Positions 1 through 11,920 of a DNA stretch of 64,000 nt are shown one piece after another (within the stretch, counting starts at the first letter, position 1; each line of letters opens with the position of its first letter). Where the stretch lies: positions 22,501 through 86,500 of the forward strand of contig JAXRKP010001606.1 of NCBI GenBank assembly GCA_037039925.1, given 5' to 3'. This DNA is from Doris montereyensis. Lineage: Eukaryota; Mollusca; Gastropoda; Nudibranchia; Dorididae. The position numbers and the translations under genes are program-made. The notes beneath the pieces were generated by a model. The model saw only the letters and a program-made list of their open reading frames with translations. It was not told where the DNA came from and ran no database searches.

Positions 1-1260
1 AATAAGTAAAACAAAAGAAAAAAAAATGTGACAATTCAATCTAAACAACATAAAACTAAAACATCTCTCTTAGAATTACCATATCAAAATAAGAGGTGTA
101 AGTTGGGATGAAAAGACGATGTCAAAGCAGGCAAAAGGCGTAACTGCAGATAGGTGTTAGGACATGGCTAGTCAAGGGATATCTTGACTTATGCCTGTTT
201 TCCACAATGATTTTTGAGAACCAGAGAGACATAAGTAAAATATATCTAAAACTAGGCCACTCATACCAACAACCATATTTAATCATATCTGTGTATTTGG
301 TTGTTGAAAAAGGACCAATATGCAATATTTGAGAAGAATATTATCATAATAAAAGCAAATGGGGAAAAAATGTGTCCGTCGACATCCATTTCAACTTACA
401 AATACAACAACGAATGGAAAAAACAAAAAAACCAACATGATTTACAAACAGCTGAATGTACTTTATTACTCACATCACTCAAAAAAATGTGTTTGAGGGC
501 TGACTTGGAGCACGTGAGCATGCATCACAAATTCTAACTTTTGTACTTCTTCTGCAATGCCACGTAACCTTCTTTCTTTCCACCTTGGCCATGGTTTGAT
601 GTAAATTCTCCGTCTCTTGTTCACCCAGTAAGCCAAACCCAAATTTGTGTGGTTTTATATGTGAAAGGCAATGATGATCAAGAAGATGTCGTTTGGGGAT
701 TACTTATCTGGAGAATTGTGTCTGTGTGTACATATTGTCAATGTCTTTTTGAACGTATGGAAATAAATCTACATTTGTGTACTTTGTTTAATTGGCCTAA
801 TGTGAGAGATGTGTGGATTACACTTAGCGCACTATTGACTTGGTTAAAAATTAATGATCTCCTATGTCCTTCCTCTACAATAATTAGTGGAACTTGTCTT
901 GTATGAGTGCCTTTGTCTGAGTGACGATTGTCTGTGTAAGGTGAGTGTAAACTTTTTCTTAAAGGTATTTGTGGCAGTGGTTTCCAATAAAATAAATGAT
1001 CTGTTATGATATGCCTGTGGTGTGACAAAGTGTACGGTGAGAATATTGTCTAAAGTCTAAAAGATGATGCGGTTGAGCCCGGTGGCAATCAATCAATATT
1101 TAACAAGTTGAGTTTGACAGTGCTACACCATATCACTTAAGCCGCATTTGCACTCTAGCAGTTTTAACTTGCAAATTATCAAAACTGACTACTCATTTGA
1201 GATAAAGGAAGTAACAATTGCAACTTTTTGTCAGTGGTTGACTTAAACACGTAGTTCATG
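1..1260. other. AT-rich non-coding stretch
   Basis: No convincing exon, transposon terminus or tandem array is visible. Short open frames at 301-537 and 649-906 have no recognisable motif and no splice signals that fit them. Confidence 0.5.
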
Positions 1261-1263
1261 TTA

Positions 1264-1652
1264 CTAAAAAGTGGGTCCGAGCAGTGGACAGGTAAGCATC
1301 TGTACAGGAGTTGGTGATCCCGCCCCTACGAGTCTCCTGCTGCCTTGCAGGCAAGTCTTGGCCGACCAAAGGCTAAGGGAGTTAACCCTGACATAAAACA
1401 ACCTGCTGCCTTGCAGGACGGTCTTGACTGACCAAAGGCTAAGGGAGTTAACTCCGACAGAAAATAACGACCTGCTGTCTTGCCAGCTGGTCTTGAATGA
1501 CTAAAGGCTAAGGAGTTAACCCTGACAGAAATAACAAGGCCTGGTAGGGGGCCTCAAGGTGGCAGTCCCACCATCTACCTAGGGTACAGTGGGCTAATCC
1601 CTGCTTATCTAAAACCAAACTGATTCAGAAGAATAAATGTAATATACCTGGC
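1264..1652 (+). mobile_element. Orphan LINE 5' UTR with three monomers
   Basis: Three degenerate copies of a roughly 75 bp unit are visible (CCTGCTGCCTTGCAGG, then GACCAAAGGCTAAGGGAG, then TTAACCCTGACAGA). A shared leader AGTGGACAGGTAAGCAT precedes them and a shared trailer CCAAACTGATTCA follows. The same leader, monomers and trailer occur at 8647-8870, directly before a LINE endonuclease frame, so this is most likely the 5' end of the same LINE family. Nothing downstream of the trailer matches the LINE, so the copy has a 5' end and no body. That is the opposite of ordinary 5' truncation. Confidence 0.65.
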
Positions 1653-3016
1653 TTGAAAATTGAAAAAGTATCTTGTATTTCCTCCCCAATGGAAGTGAAT
1701 TTGTGAAATATTTCTAATGCTTTAAATTTCATTGCATTAGGTTTACGGGTCTTTTATCACACCTATTGCACAACACTGAAAGCCAATGTATTCCAGCAGG
1801 AGGCCACAGTGATACAGCGACTTTTGACTGTTGGAGTGAAATGCATTGACGGTTTATAAATCAAATATACTGTCTTTTCAATGGTCAATTTTCCAGGAGC
1901 TGAAGAATATGAATGAATCAAGTCAAGAATTGAAAGCTGAATCTCTGAAGAGAATCAAAGTTTTTGAGCGAGTATAGGCCAATGACCATAAACTAGGGCT
2001 GAGTTTTTGCATGAGAATACGTCAATATGTTACAAAACTCAGCAGAAAGATGGCATTCAGTAAGTATGCAAGAATAAGGTGGAGCCAAATTCATCATAAA
2101 TATAACAGTTGCCATAGAAAGGGTTAACTAACCACTTCTAAAAATCAAATGGTTTGCTCCTGCTGATTTTCAGGCCTTTTTAAGATTACATGGTGGCAAC
2201 CTTGGGTAGAAGAACACAGCCTAGAGTTAGAACCAGGATCATGATTACCTTGCATTAATTTATATTTAAAATCTTGAATTTTCTCTTCATAAGTGCATGT
2301 GACAGGTTTTTATGTTAAGTTCTCTTTCGATGCATTGCCACATTGACAAACAGTCCTAATTTGGATATATGAATGTATGTCACTAAAAATTGATTTTAAA
2401 AAAGGAAAAAGTTTGACATCTTTTCTTATTTTTAGAGACAAGAATGATCAAATAAGCCTTTATAATAGAACAATTTCCCCTTCACTCAGAAATATCTGGA
2501 CAACCATCTCTTGCAATACTTCGCTGTAATGTTAAACATTGTACTTCAAACTCTAGGCAATTTAATATCAGCAGCATTCATGTACCTGTATAATTATGCT
2601 ATTTACATATATACAAACATACACACATTTATATACAAATTATGTAGTGCTTCTTGTTGTAATTAAAATAAAAAAGTAAATTAATTTTCACTCAGATCTG
2701 GAGGTCCATTGAAACGAGAGCTTGTCCTAGTTTCTATAAAACAGAACAGGTAATAGGCGATTCCCAGACAAGATGTTTGGTCTGTTACAAGATTTAACTT
2801 CCATTATTGCTGGAAGTAATTGGCGCTTGGTTGTGTGTTTCATATCTTTAACATGGACACGATATCATTGTCAAGCTCAGCCATACTTATGCGATCTGAC
2901 GACTAGAAAAAGAAGGGGGGGGGGGGGAGATACTACAAAGAAAATGAACAAATAAACAAAATAAACAAATAAAATCTACACTTGTGCGTCATCAAGACTT
3001 GCTATCAGACACTTAC
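1653..3016. other. Non-coding stretch, probably intron or 3' flank
   Basis: AT-rich sequence without a recognisable family. A run of G lies near 2917-2927. If the exon at 3017-3187 belongs to a longer minus-strand gene, its next exon should lie here or beyond the left edge. None is obvious. Confidence 0.4.
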
Positions 3017-3187
3017 TGTACAAGAAAAACTGACGTAATGTTGGTGTCAAATTCTGACATATTCTATTGAGTTGATACAATAAGGTGTCTAGATATTGAA
3101 GCAGAAAGGTTTTGTCTTTCGGGGTGATCTTCAAAGACTGCACACTTCGCTTCAGAAGTCTACTCCTTATAGATTCAAGAATGTTCT
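3017..3187 (-). CDS. Internal exon, helical protein, possible continuation of SIM gene
   Basis: On the minus strand a pyrimidine-rich acceptor (TTTCCTTTAATTTCCAG) precedes a 171 bp exon, which ends at a strong donor (ACA then GTAAGTG). One frame is open throughout, with two bases before the first full codon and one after the last. It encodes 56 residues beginning NILESIRSRLLKRSVQS and ending TPTLRQFFLY. The peptide is leucine-, arginine- and glutamine-rich with heptad-like spacing, as in an alpha-helical repeat, and shows no catalytic motif. The splice sites and reading frame are what support it as an exon. Its parent gene is not proven. The nearest upstream minus-strand exons are at 12243-12471 and 17138-18642, so it may be a late exon of the SIM-motif gene. 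It could also be a separate gene. Confidence 0.6.
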
Positions 3188-3795
3188 CTGGAAATTAAAG
3201 GAAACAAAATTATCTTGACATCATTAAGAGAATATATAAAACAAATTGTTAGTCGTGATGAAAGCAGGTGTATATGATAAATTTTCAATTTTTACTGTTC
3301 TTTTATTTCTCGCTTGTAATAACTGACAGAAGATCACTTTATAATAAAGATGTAATTAAAATAGCAGGGTTGATGAAGATATATCCCAAAACATTTTTTC
3401 AGAAAAAAATTTAAAATGTTGGAAAAAAATTGTTTTTAGCAATCCTTCAAAATTTGGTTCCGGGTGTACAGACATTTTCATCAAAGCCATAGTAGAATTA
3501 AATCAAATCATGGTAAAGAAAAGTATTTAAGAAATCACAAGTATTTGTTTAAAGAAAAACTTGTTATCCATAAAAGAAAATATATCCATCTCTAACCATA
3601 GATGAATGACGTATGTTCTGACATCATCTGATTATTTGAATTCTAAAACCCAGAGTTCATAACAAGTAGCAAAATAGTCCTTTATACGATAATTCTAATT
3701 CTAGGAAATTTACTAAAACAGATTTTTTATTTATTGGAGGATCAAAATTCAAGGCTTTTTCATTTTTCTTAAGCTGCTTTCTGATTTTCTTTTCC
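3188..3795. other. Non-coding stretch
   Basis: AT-rich. No element termini or exon signals were recognised apart from the acceptor of the adjacent exon. Confidence 0.4.
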
Positions 3796-3799
3796 TCCC

Positions 3800-4640
3800 T
3801 CCCACTCCTTGACATTGACTTAATTTTAATAGGAATTCTCCTGCCCGATGGTGTTGATGATTCTCCTTGTTGTTGACCTCCATTCATCTCTGTCTCTTGC
3901 CCTTGTAATGACACCGTATAGTCCAATCTGTGATGTCATCCATCCATACGGCTCTTTGGCCTCATTTTCTTTTTGAGCCTTTAACCACGCCACTCAGTGC
4001 TGTCTGATGATTCCATCGTCTAACAATAACATTCTGCAGATATGCCCGAAGAGTCCTAACTTCCTGGACATCACCGTTTCCCTCAAACATTGCCCTTTTG
4101 ATATACCATCCAGCACCGTCTCATTAGTAATGCTGACTAGACATCTGTAGCATGTGAGTTCAAAAGAATTGCAGTCTTTTGACAGTCCTCTGTGCGCAGG
4201 GTCCACGCTTCACAGGCATATATAACAACAATATGATGATAACACACCTTGAAGAACTGCCAACTTTGTTTTTATTGAAATGTCTTTGCTATTCCATTTC
4301 CATACTTTCAGAAATCCTCCAAGTGCCCCATATGCTATTGCTAGATTTGTTCTCTGTTAAATTTCCCATGTTCTGTTTCCGTCAGGTGTCCTTGTACTGC
4401 CAATGTAATCAAATTTTTCTACTGTTTCCATGGATTCGTCTTGAACTTGATTGTAATTTTTTGTCTGATGTGGCATGTAGTCCAATCCAATTAACTTAAA
4501 TTTTTAGACGCTTATATATCTAAATCATATTGTTTAGTATCCTCCCATACTATATTTAGACCTTCTCGGAGTGCTTAGGAGGTTATTTCAATCAAATCGA
4601 TATCATCCGCATATCTTATAATCCATAGCACTTTTAACAT
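3800..4640 (-). pseudogene. LINE reverse transcriptase C-terminal fragment
   Basis: Read on the minus strand from about 4640, short frames encode an IRYADDIDLIE stretch, which is the YADD catalytic box of reverse transcriptase. They continue through an ACEAWTL-type segment and an MSRKLGLFGHICRM segment to a basic tail (GSKRKMRPKSRMDGW). This order (YADD, then CEAWTL, then a GHICRM-like motif, then a basic proline/arginine tail) is typical of the C-terminal third of non-LTR retrotransposon polymerases. Stops and frame changes interrupt it several times and the N-terminal two thirds are absent, so it is a dead, 5'-truncated copy. The clade cannot be assigned from this fragment. Confidence 0.7.
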
Positions 4641-4644
4641 TTCA

Positions 4645-5545
4645 CCATTTTTTACATAATTACGCAGTGCATTAGCCAAGCATGGGCAATTGTTACATTT
4701 CAAAAACTCACATAAGTCAGACAAACTTACCTGCCCTTTTCAGTCTTTAAATTTCAAAACCTCTCCTGCCCTATTCCAGACCATCCCAGCTATGAACGGG
4801 GAAGTAAGGTATGATCTTCTCATATCCCAATTACAGGTCTTAATATCATCCGTAAGCTTGACTGGCAATGACCTTTCTTTTAATTTCTACATCAACTCTA
4901 CACTTGTAGCTGATGGATAGAACTGATGGATAGAACTGAAACTTTTCAGTGAAAACGGCTTAAGGCTAAGAGTGTCCTGAAAGTGATTGTGGAAATGAAG
5001 TTTCAGTATTTTCATGTTTCGTTTGAATCTTTCGAGAGATTAATTTCATTCCAGAATAAACTATCCATACAATAAACAGAAGTATTACTTAAAAAAACAA
5101 CTAAGCAAATTGTGAATAATAGATTTTCACAATCAACTGTAACTTCAGAACAACTGAATCGTGAGAACAACCCAATGCCATATGTAAGAAGTGACCAAAT
5201 TTTTAACTCCCATAAATAAAAGGCCAATGACAAAGTGGCGAATTCTCGATCCACATCTCCAAAATGTGAAGGAAAGAATTAGAAGTGATTCAATATCTGT
5301 TGAACTTTTACATAGAATTATAATAGTATGTGCATGTACTGTGAACAAAATTACAAAACGGAAAATCAATCGCAATCATAGTGCTTTTTAGTCATTTCCA
5401 TATTTTTTCCAAGTTAAAACAAATGAGCTTGTGATTATTGTGAACGTTTGACCTCACACAAAATGTATGCACATGGAACTGTATTAATTTATAATACCAC
5501 AAATCAAGGGTCAATATCAACTTATTAAAATGGAAATTTATGATA
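4645..5545. other. Non-coding stretch
   Basis: AT-rich, with several short open frames on both strands and no motif, splice signals or terminus that I recognise. Confidence 0.4.
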
Positions 5546-5547
5546 AT

Positions 5548-5990
5548 CCGTCTTATATCCAAAATATCAGCTTCAAAAGTCTTATATCCAAAATATCAGC
5601 TTCAAAAGTCTTATATCCAAAATATCAGCTTCAAAAGTATTACATCCAAAATATCAGCTTCAAAAAAGTTTTATATCCAAAATATCAGCTTCAAAAGTCT
5701 TATATCCAAAATATCAGCTTCAAAAAAGTCTAACATCCAAAATATCAGCTTCAAAAGTCTTATATCCAAAATATCAGCTTCAAAAGTCTTACATCCAAAA
5801 TATCAACTTCAAAAGTCTTATATCCAAAATATCAGCTTCAAAAGTCTTACATCCAAAATATCAGCTTCAAAGTCTTATATCCAAAATATCAGCTTCCAAA
5901 GTCTTATATCCAAAATATCAGCTTCAAAAGTCTTACATCCAAAATATCAGCTTCAAAAGTCTTACATCCAAAATATCAGCTCCAAAAGGA
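5548..5990. repeat. Minisatellite, about 29 bp unit, about 15 copies
   Basis: The unit is CTTATATCCAAAATATCAGC followed by TTCAAAAGT, repeated with few substitutions and occasional extra A bases. The unit contains no stop in most frames, so long open frames across it (for example 5540-6151) are artefacts of the repeat. Confidence 0.95.
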
Positions 5991-5994
5991 TTCT

Positions 5995-6300
5995 TTGGTT
6001 TGGTTTACCTATACCCACAACTATCAATGGAGGTGATCTCAAGGGTTTCCATAGGATTTCAATTTTGCCCAGACTGCCCTGTAAGCAGACAAGTGATCTT
6101 TTAACGTGCACAGGGGACCTGCTATTTATCGTCTGTCTCCAATGGGACTAAGTGTCAACCCACCTACCTGGACTAGGGGGGCAGAGTTTACTCGAAAAAA
6201 CTTGAGAATATTTTTCCACTGTCAGCTGGGATCGAACCCACTACCTTTGGGTTTAGGAGGCGGACACCTTGCCTCTGGGCCACCAAGTCCCCCACTTAAA
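5995..6300 (-). mobile_element. tRNA-derived SINE, family B, copy 1
   Basis: On the minus strand the 5' head reads GGGGACTTGGTGGCCCAGAG, continues through an A-box-like stretch and reaches GTGGGTTCGATCCC, a good RNA polymerase III B box. The body that follows is shared with copies at 9633-9843, 38296-38615 and 54085-54355. It includes TGTGCACGTT and a segment whose plus-strand form is GGGACTAGGTGT. The 3' end lies at the left, near TTTGGTTTGGTTT. This is the best-preserved head of the four copies. Confidence 0.8.
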
Positions 6301-6900
6301 AATTAAAAGGACACAACTGGAGAGTGAACAAGATAGCACCGAACTTGCGATATATGACTAAGAGGAAAACTGACCAACCTTCTTTGCGTTATTATAACAC
6401 TTTGTACAGAATAGTATAGCAAAACGATCATCTCCTCATAAGTTTGACCAGTCCGGAAGGTCTGCAAAACATCAAGAAAAGCAGATTTAATAGGATGTGA
6501 CTATCTGACATTCTCTATTGATCTTGTTTAAAAGCAAGCCAGAATAAGATCATGACTCAAAATATTCAAACAAACATGTGACGGTGTGAATGAGAGTGCA
6601 ACTTTTTATTGTGTCCCTACATGACATACTTACAAATTACATTCATAAAGGACAAATTTCCAGTCTTGTGAATCTAAAACTTTGCTAAGTCGAGCAAATT
6701 GTTATGGGGCAATCAGCAATGTTCCCTCTAAGCTCTTCCAGTCTGTGTGTGCACATTTTGTGTAGTTATGCAAAGTTGGACGAAAAAATACCCATTGTAT
6801 GCGCTGTATGCATGAGAATGAACTTGAAACAAGAGCTGTTGGTTTTTTTGCAACCATGTGCACCTTTTCTCCCGTGCATGTGTGCAGCTTAGAGGAACAT
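6301..6900. other. Non-coding stretch
   Basis: No gene or element recognised. The array beginning at about 6905 grows out of its right edge, where a partial unit is visible. Confidence 0.4.
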
Positions 6901-6904
6901 TGGC

Positions 6905-7165
6905 AAGGAGCATCAAATATTGTTTAACAGTTTGCCAAGTCTAGCTAATTGTCATGGAGCAAGAGCATCAAACAGCTTGGTTTAGCAGTTTGCCAAGTCT
7001 AGCTAATTGTCATGGAGCAAGGAGCATCAAATAGCTTTGGTTTAGCAGTTTGCCAAGTCTAGCTAATTGTCATGGAGCAAGGAGCATCAAACAGCTTGGT
7101 TTAGCAGTTTGCCAAGTCCTAGCTAATTGTCATGGAGCAAGGAGCATCAAACAGCTTGGTTTAGC
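6905..7165. repeat. Tandem repeat, about 60 bp unit, four to five copies
   Basis: The unit contains GGAGCATCAAACAGCTTGG, TTTAGCAGTTTGCCAAGTC and TAGCTAATTGTCATGGAG. Copies differ by a few bases and single-base indels. Confidence 0.9.
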
Positions 7166-7264
7166 CTTTGGCTAAGCCTAAAATAGGCTTTGTAAAGTTC
7201 ACCTAAAAGAAATATTAATTCTTAACTAGTTTTGTTCTATAAGGTCAAAAATAGACATTCAGTA

Positions 7265-7505
7265 AAGTTGGAAAACCGGTCTAATTCTCTTGGACAAAGG
7301 CGCCCTCAGATATGGAACTCTTACCATTGACCACAAGACAATCTCCTTCGTACAACTCTTTCAAGAAAAATCTCAAAACGAAATTTTCAGGAGCTTAAAT
7401 ACGGTGCAACAAATTTTGATTAACCTTCTTCTCCTCATCTCCGTTAAAGTCTAGAGCCTTAGAGCCTAATCATATGGACTTTGTGCGTTATAGATAGGAT
7501 TTAAC
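7265..7505 (+). pseudogene. 3' end of a CR1/L2-type LINE
   Basis: The frame around 7295-7400 encodes LPLTTRQSPSYNSFKKNLKT. This matches the usual final residues of CR1/L2/Jockey-type LINE proteins (a WNSLP-like motif, then SFKxxLKTxLF, then the stop). A short 3' UTR ending ATAGATAGGATTTAACAT follows, and then an (ATT)n tail. Only the last few hundred bases of the element are present, consistent with 5' truncation. Confidence 0.6.
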
Positions 7506-7506
7506 A

Positions 7507-7556
7507 TAATTATTATTATCATTATCATTTTTTATTTTTAATATTATTATTTTTAA

Positions 7557-7592
<36 letters not shown>

Positions 7593-7603
7593 ATTATTAT
7601 TAC

Positions 7604-7666
<63 letters not shown>

Positions 7667-7820
7667 CATTATTATTATTATTATTACTACTATTATTATT
7701 ATAATAATCATAATTATCATTATCATCATCATCATCATCATCATCACCATCATCATCATCATCTTTATTATTATTATTATCATTATTGTTATTAATATTA
7801 TTATCCTATCATTATCATCC

Positions 7821-7854
<34 letters not shown>

Positions 7855-8038
7855 CACTATTATTATTATTAATTAGCAACATCATCATCATCTTCATCAT
7901 CATCATCATCAGCATCATCATTTTTATTATTATTATTATTACTATTATTATTAATATTATTATAATTATTATTATTATTATTATTATTATTATAATTATC
8001 ATTATCATCATTACCATTATTGTTATTATTATTATCAT
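7507..8038. repeat. ATT/ATC trinucleotide microsatellite
   Basis: About 530 bp of TTA/TTAT and TCA triplets directly downstream of the LINE 3' end at 7265-7505, probably expanded from its tail. Poly-isoleucine or poly-asparagine open frames here are artefacts. Confidence 0.97.
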
Positions 8039-8039
8039 A

Positions 8040-8640
8040 TATATGTCTACAGGTCTCTGTGGGAGTATATTGGACTACTTTTCTTGACATAAACTTAACC
8101 AAGATTCGATATGCACTGATGGCCCAGCTTTCTTGGCCTGATAATCAAGAAATTGTTGATATTTCTACATCTCTAGTATCTATATGTCCGTATAGACAGA
8201 TCTAGATTTAAAATATACATAAAATTCTAGATATAGTACAGTTTTGCTGTAAACTGAAACCAAATCTGGATAACGTCTGGTAGATCTAGCACTCCATTCG
8301 ATTCCTAATTCTAGATCTACTTTTAGATTTTCTAGTTCCATTCAAGTCTCATAGATAGGATCAAGCATGTAATAAGAAATAAGGAAAACTGGAAGAAATC
8401 AGTTCTAATTTTAAATAGGGGGAGGCTTTACTATAATAATTCAATTAGATAGTAGATTTCACATACTTTTGGAAGTATCATCATACATCAGAGAGGAAAA
8501 TTATAATTATCTTCTTGGGAAAGCATGTACAGACAACAAAATTGTGGAAGATTACATCTAAAACTTTAATTATCTCGTTAGAACTAAAGAATAGATCCAA
8601 CAGTGAATGAATCTTCATAAATTATGCTAATCAAATAAAG
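8040..8640. other. Non-coding stretch
   Basis: AT-rich with repeated AGATCTAGA-like words. No gene or terminus recognised. Confidence 0.4.
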
Positions 8641-8689
8641 GAACCATGGGCAGTGGACAGGTAAGCATGTACGGAGATTAAGGAAGAAA

Positions 8690-8830
8690 ACAACCTGCTG
8701 CCTTGCAGGCCGGTCTTGGTTGGCTAAGGCTTAGGGAGTTAACCCTGACAGAATATAACAACCTGCTGCCTTGCATGCTGGTCTTGGGTGACCAAAGGCT
8801 AAAGGAGTTAACCTTCACAGACATCTAACA
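8690..8830 (+). promoter_or_regulatory. Monomeric LINE 5' UTR, putative internal promoter
   Basis: Two tandem monomers share CCTGCTGCCTTGCA and GGGAGTTAACCCTGACAGA-like words with the three at 1264-1652. Arrays of 5' UTR monomers act as promoters in mammalian L1 elements. A promoter role here is inferred by analogy only. Confidence 0.45.
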
Positions 8831-8919
8831 AGGCCCTGCTTATCCAAAAACAAACTGATTCAAAGAAATACATATAATGATGTACCAGTTGAACTTTGAA
8901 GACAACTCTGGAAAAGAAC

Positions 8920-9550
8920 ACGGACTGCGATTTTTGGAACATTGAACGTTAGGGCAATAAATGGAAAAGAGTGAGAATTAGTTGAAGAAATAAAAAATTC
9001 AAAAGTAGATATTTTGGCCATTACAGAAACAAAGAAAAAGGACAAAAGAATAGAAAATGTAGGACTGAATCATATTTTTTAATCTTCTCTAGGAGTATAT
9101 GTCAAAGATAGAACTAGAGCAGGAGTAGGGCCTCCTATTGCATAAAAGGCAAGAAAAGCTATTAGAAAGTTGGAAATTTATAAGTCCATGGCTATTAGAA
9201 ATAAATATTAAACCAAAAGGAAGAGAAATTAAACTATTAATGGTTTATGGACCAAACGAAGACGCCACCAAAGAAGAAAAGATATGTTCCAGAAAACGAT
9301 ACAAATAGCTGCAGAGAATCTCAAACCCAAACAGGAACTAATGCATTTAGAGATTTAAATGCTAGAGTAGGCAACAATGTAGAAATGTCAGGAGGATGTA
9401 ATAGGGTAAAGAAGGAGAGACAACAACTTCTCCAAATGGTGAGAGGACTAATAGATTTTTACCTGAAGAATAACATTAATATAGCTACACATTTTTTCCT
9501 CATATAAAGATATTCACAAATATACAAGAGGAAATGAGGACAGTTGTGAA
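8920..9550 (+). pseudogene. LINE endonuclease domain, broken
   Basis: Fragments in shifting frames read FGTLNVRAINGKE, then ELVEEIKNSKVDILAITETK, a glycine-containing GVYVKDRTRAGVG stretch, an LNARVGNN-like asparagine motif and finally SIIDYTIVS just before the SINE. The order (N near the N-terminus, ITETK, the central YG/N motifs, then SxIDY) is that of the endonuclease/exonuclease/phosphatase fold which nicks target DNA in non-LTR retrotransposons. At least five stops or shifts break it. Confidence 0.65.
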
Positions 9551-9632
9551 AAGTCAATCATAGACTACACAATAGTTAGCAGCTCCCTTTTTAGTGATTG
9601 CCAAAAGGAGAAAGGAGATTACTGACTGAAGA

Positions 9633-9843
9633 TTTATCTGATTTGATTTGATTTGTAGGTGAGCTAGTAAATTTTGCCTGGACTGCCAGCCAAGGGAGCA
9701 GTGTTGTGATCTAGACCTCCTTTTTATCGTCCGTCCGGTGGGACTAGGTGTCAATCACGTTAGTGATTGCTAAAAAATTGAGAACATTTTTCAACCATTA
9801 TAGGACTCTCAACCCCACTATCTTTTGGAAAACAAACAGTCCC
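9633..9843 (-). mobile_element. SINE family B, copy 2, inserted into the LINE
   Basis: The copy is flanked by perfect 11 bp direct repeats CTGACTGAAGA at 9622-9632 and 9844-9854. Its body matches the other family B copies (TTTTGCCTGGACTGCC; GGGACTAGGTGTCAA). The tRNA-like head at the right is eroded. The left end, which is its 3' end, carries a TTTGATTTGATTTG run, i.e. an (AAATC)n-type tail. The host LINE reading resumes after the second duplication, so the LINE is older than this SINE. Confidence 0.85.
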
Positions 9844-10479
9844 CTGACTGAAGAAAACAAACAGAAAAGGAAGAAGAAAGCTACTAAACCCAAAATAGAA
9901 GAATTAAAATAGGACCAATAGTAAAACAGATACACCCAATCCAGGATAAAAGATTTATCAATGAAAGGCAGATGGATCTGAAGGATAACACAATAGAAGA
10001 AAAGTGGCAAATGTATAAAGAAACACTCCTCAGTTGTACTGAAGAGGTCTGTAGTAGGAAACAAATTAAAGAAGATAGGAAAAGAACAGCCTGGTGGAAT
10101 GAGAAATGTCAAGACTAAGATCAAAGAAAAAGAAGGATGCCTGGAAAAAATACTTGCAAACAAAGAGACCAGAGGATAGGATAGATTACGTGAGTAAAAC
10201 AACTATCACCCAAAGAGGACGTGAGGAAAGCAAAACAGGAACAGTGGCAAGAGTTTGGACAAAGACTTCAGGAAAGATATCAAAGAAATCAAAAAAAGCT
10301 GTTCGAGGGAGCAATGGAGAGCATGAGAAAGACTAAAGCATGCCTAATACAACAAATTAAGAATGTCAAAGGAGAAATAATGAAAGAAAGCAGACAAATC
10401 ATGGAAAGTGGAGAAAGTATTTTCACCAATTACATAATCCCTCAGAACATATGAAATAAGGAGTAAAGATCAATTAGTA

Positions 10480-11920
10480 ACAGTAACAAGTAATCCAGAT
10501 CAGATAGCTGAAGATGTAGATATCTCAATGGAAGAACTCCAAAGAGCTGTAAGAAAAGTGAAATTAGGAAAAGCCCCAGGAGCAGATCAAATTTATCCAG
10601 AAATGATTAAAAACCAAGGGAGAGGCAGACAAACTACTACATAAAATATGCCAACAAGCATGAATTCCAAACAGGTGCCAGATGACTGGAAAAAGGGAAC
10701 GGTAGTAGTAGTACCAATCACACAAGAAAGGATCAAACTATGAAGGATATCACTACTTAGCGTTCTAGGAAAAGTATATGCCAGGATTCTGCAAATGAAA
10801 CTCAGGAAAAGAGTAGAGGATCATATTGAAGAACACCAGACTGGATTTAGATCAGGAAGAAGTGTGCAAGACCACTTATTTACAATGAGACAAGTAACAG
10901 AAAAATTCCCTGAGAGAAACATTGACTTGCATCCCATGTTTTATTGACTTAGAAAAGGCATTTGACACTGTGTGGAGGGACGATCTATGGCATTCTTTAA
11001 ACAAGAGCACAATTAGAGCAAAATTTGATAGGAGCCATTACAATTTTTACAATAAACCAATATGTGCAGTGAGAGTAGCTGGAAACATATCTGAATAATT
11101 TGATGTAGATATAGGATAAGACAGGGTTGTATCCTTAGTCCTCTCTTGTTTATCACATTTATGGATTCAGTCGCAAAGGCATGCTAAAAAATAAGAAAAA
11201 TGATTGTAGGTATGAGGAATCTCAAAACAGTCAGTGTAGCAATCTTTCAGTTGCTGATAATTAAGTTCTGTTTGGAAAACCACAAAGGGACCTTCAGTCA
11301 AATATCAACATAATGAATATGAACTAAATAAATGAGGAATGAGACTAAATACAAAGAAAACCAAAAAACTAGGGAAGCTAAAACACAAACTCTTAAATCT
11401 TAGAACATTCAAAGCTACAATTACCTACGAGTAATGATTAACTCAGAGGGAAAACTAAGAGAAGAAATAAGCCAGAGAATCCAAAAGGCAATGACAATAT
11501 ATAACCATCTAGGAAAGGCATTTATAGGTAAACAAGAATTGTCAACAAGAACCAAAATGGCAATATATAACACATTTTTATTGTCCTACTCTCCTCTGTG
11601 GCAGAGAAACCTGGACCTTAGACAGTAAGGAATACAGTAGAGTACAAGCAGCTGAAATGAAACATCTAAGAAAGTAGTAGGGAAAACTAAACAAGACCAA
11701 ATCAGAATTACAACAATAAGAGATCAAACCAAAGCAGGTGGTATAAAAAACAAAGATAGAAACAAATCAACTGAGATGGTTTGGAAATGTAAACAGAATG
11801 AATGAGAATAGAATAGCTAAATTAGTATACAGAAAGCTAAATTCAACGAAAAGACCAAAAGGCAGACCTCAGAAAAATGGAAAGAGGAAGAAAGGGAGCT
11901 GATAAAAAAAAGACAGAAAG
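10480..11920 (+). pseudogene. LINE reverse transcriptase and C-terminal domain, broken
   Basis: Motifs in order: KLGKAPGADQIYPEMIKNQG; HQTGFRSGRSVQDHLFTMRQ; then FIDLEKAFDTVWRDDLW, which holds the first catalytic aspartate. Next come GCILSPLLFITFMDS, a VMINSEGKLREEISQRI segment at 11434-11628, an ETWTL-type motif, and LRWFGNVNRMNENRIAKLV with a following basic KRPKGRPQK tail. The expected YADD box near 11250 is degraded to an unreadable stretch, so the catalytic site is lost. Frame changes occur roughly every 100-200 bases. Confidence 0.75.

Noticed and set aside
7589..8102. Poly-isoleucine and poly-asparagine frames
   Set aside because: Translation of the ATT/ATC microsatellite.
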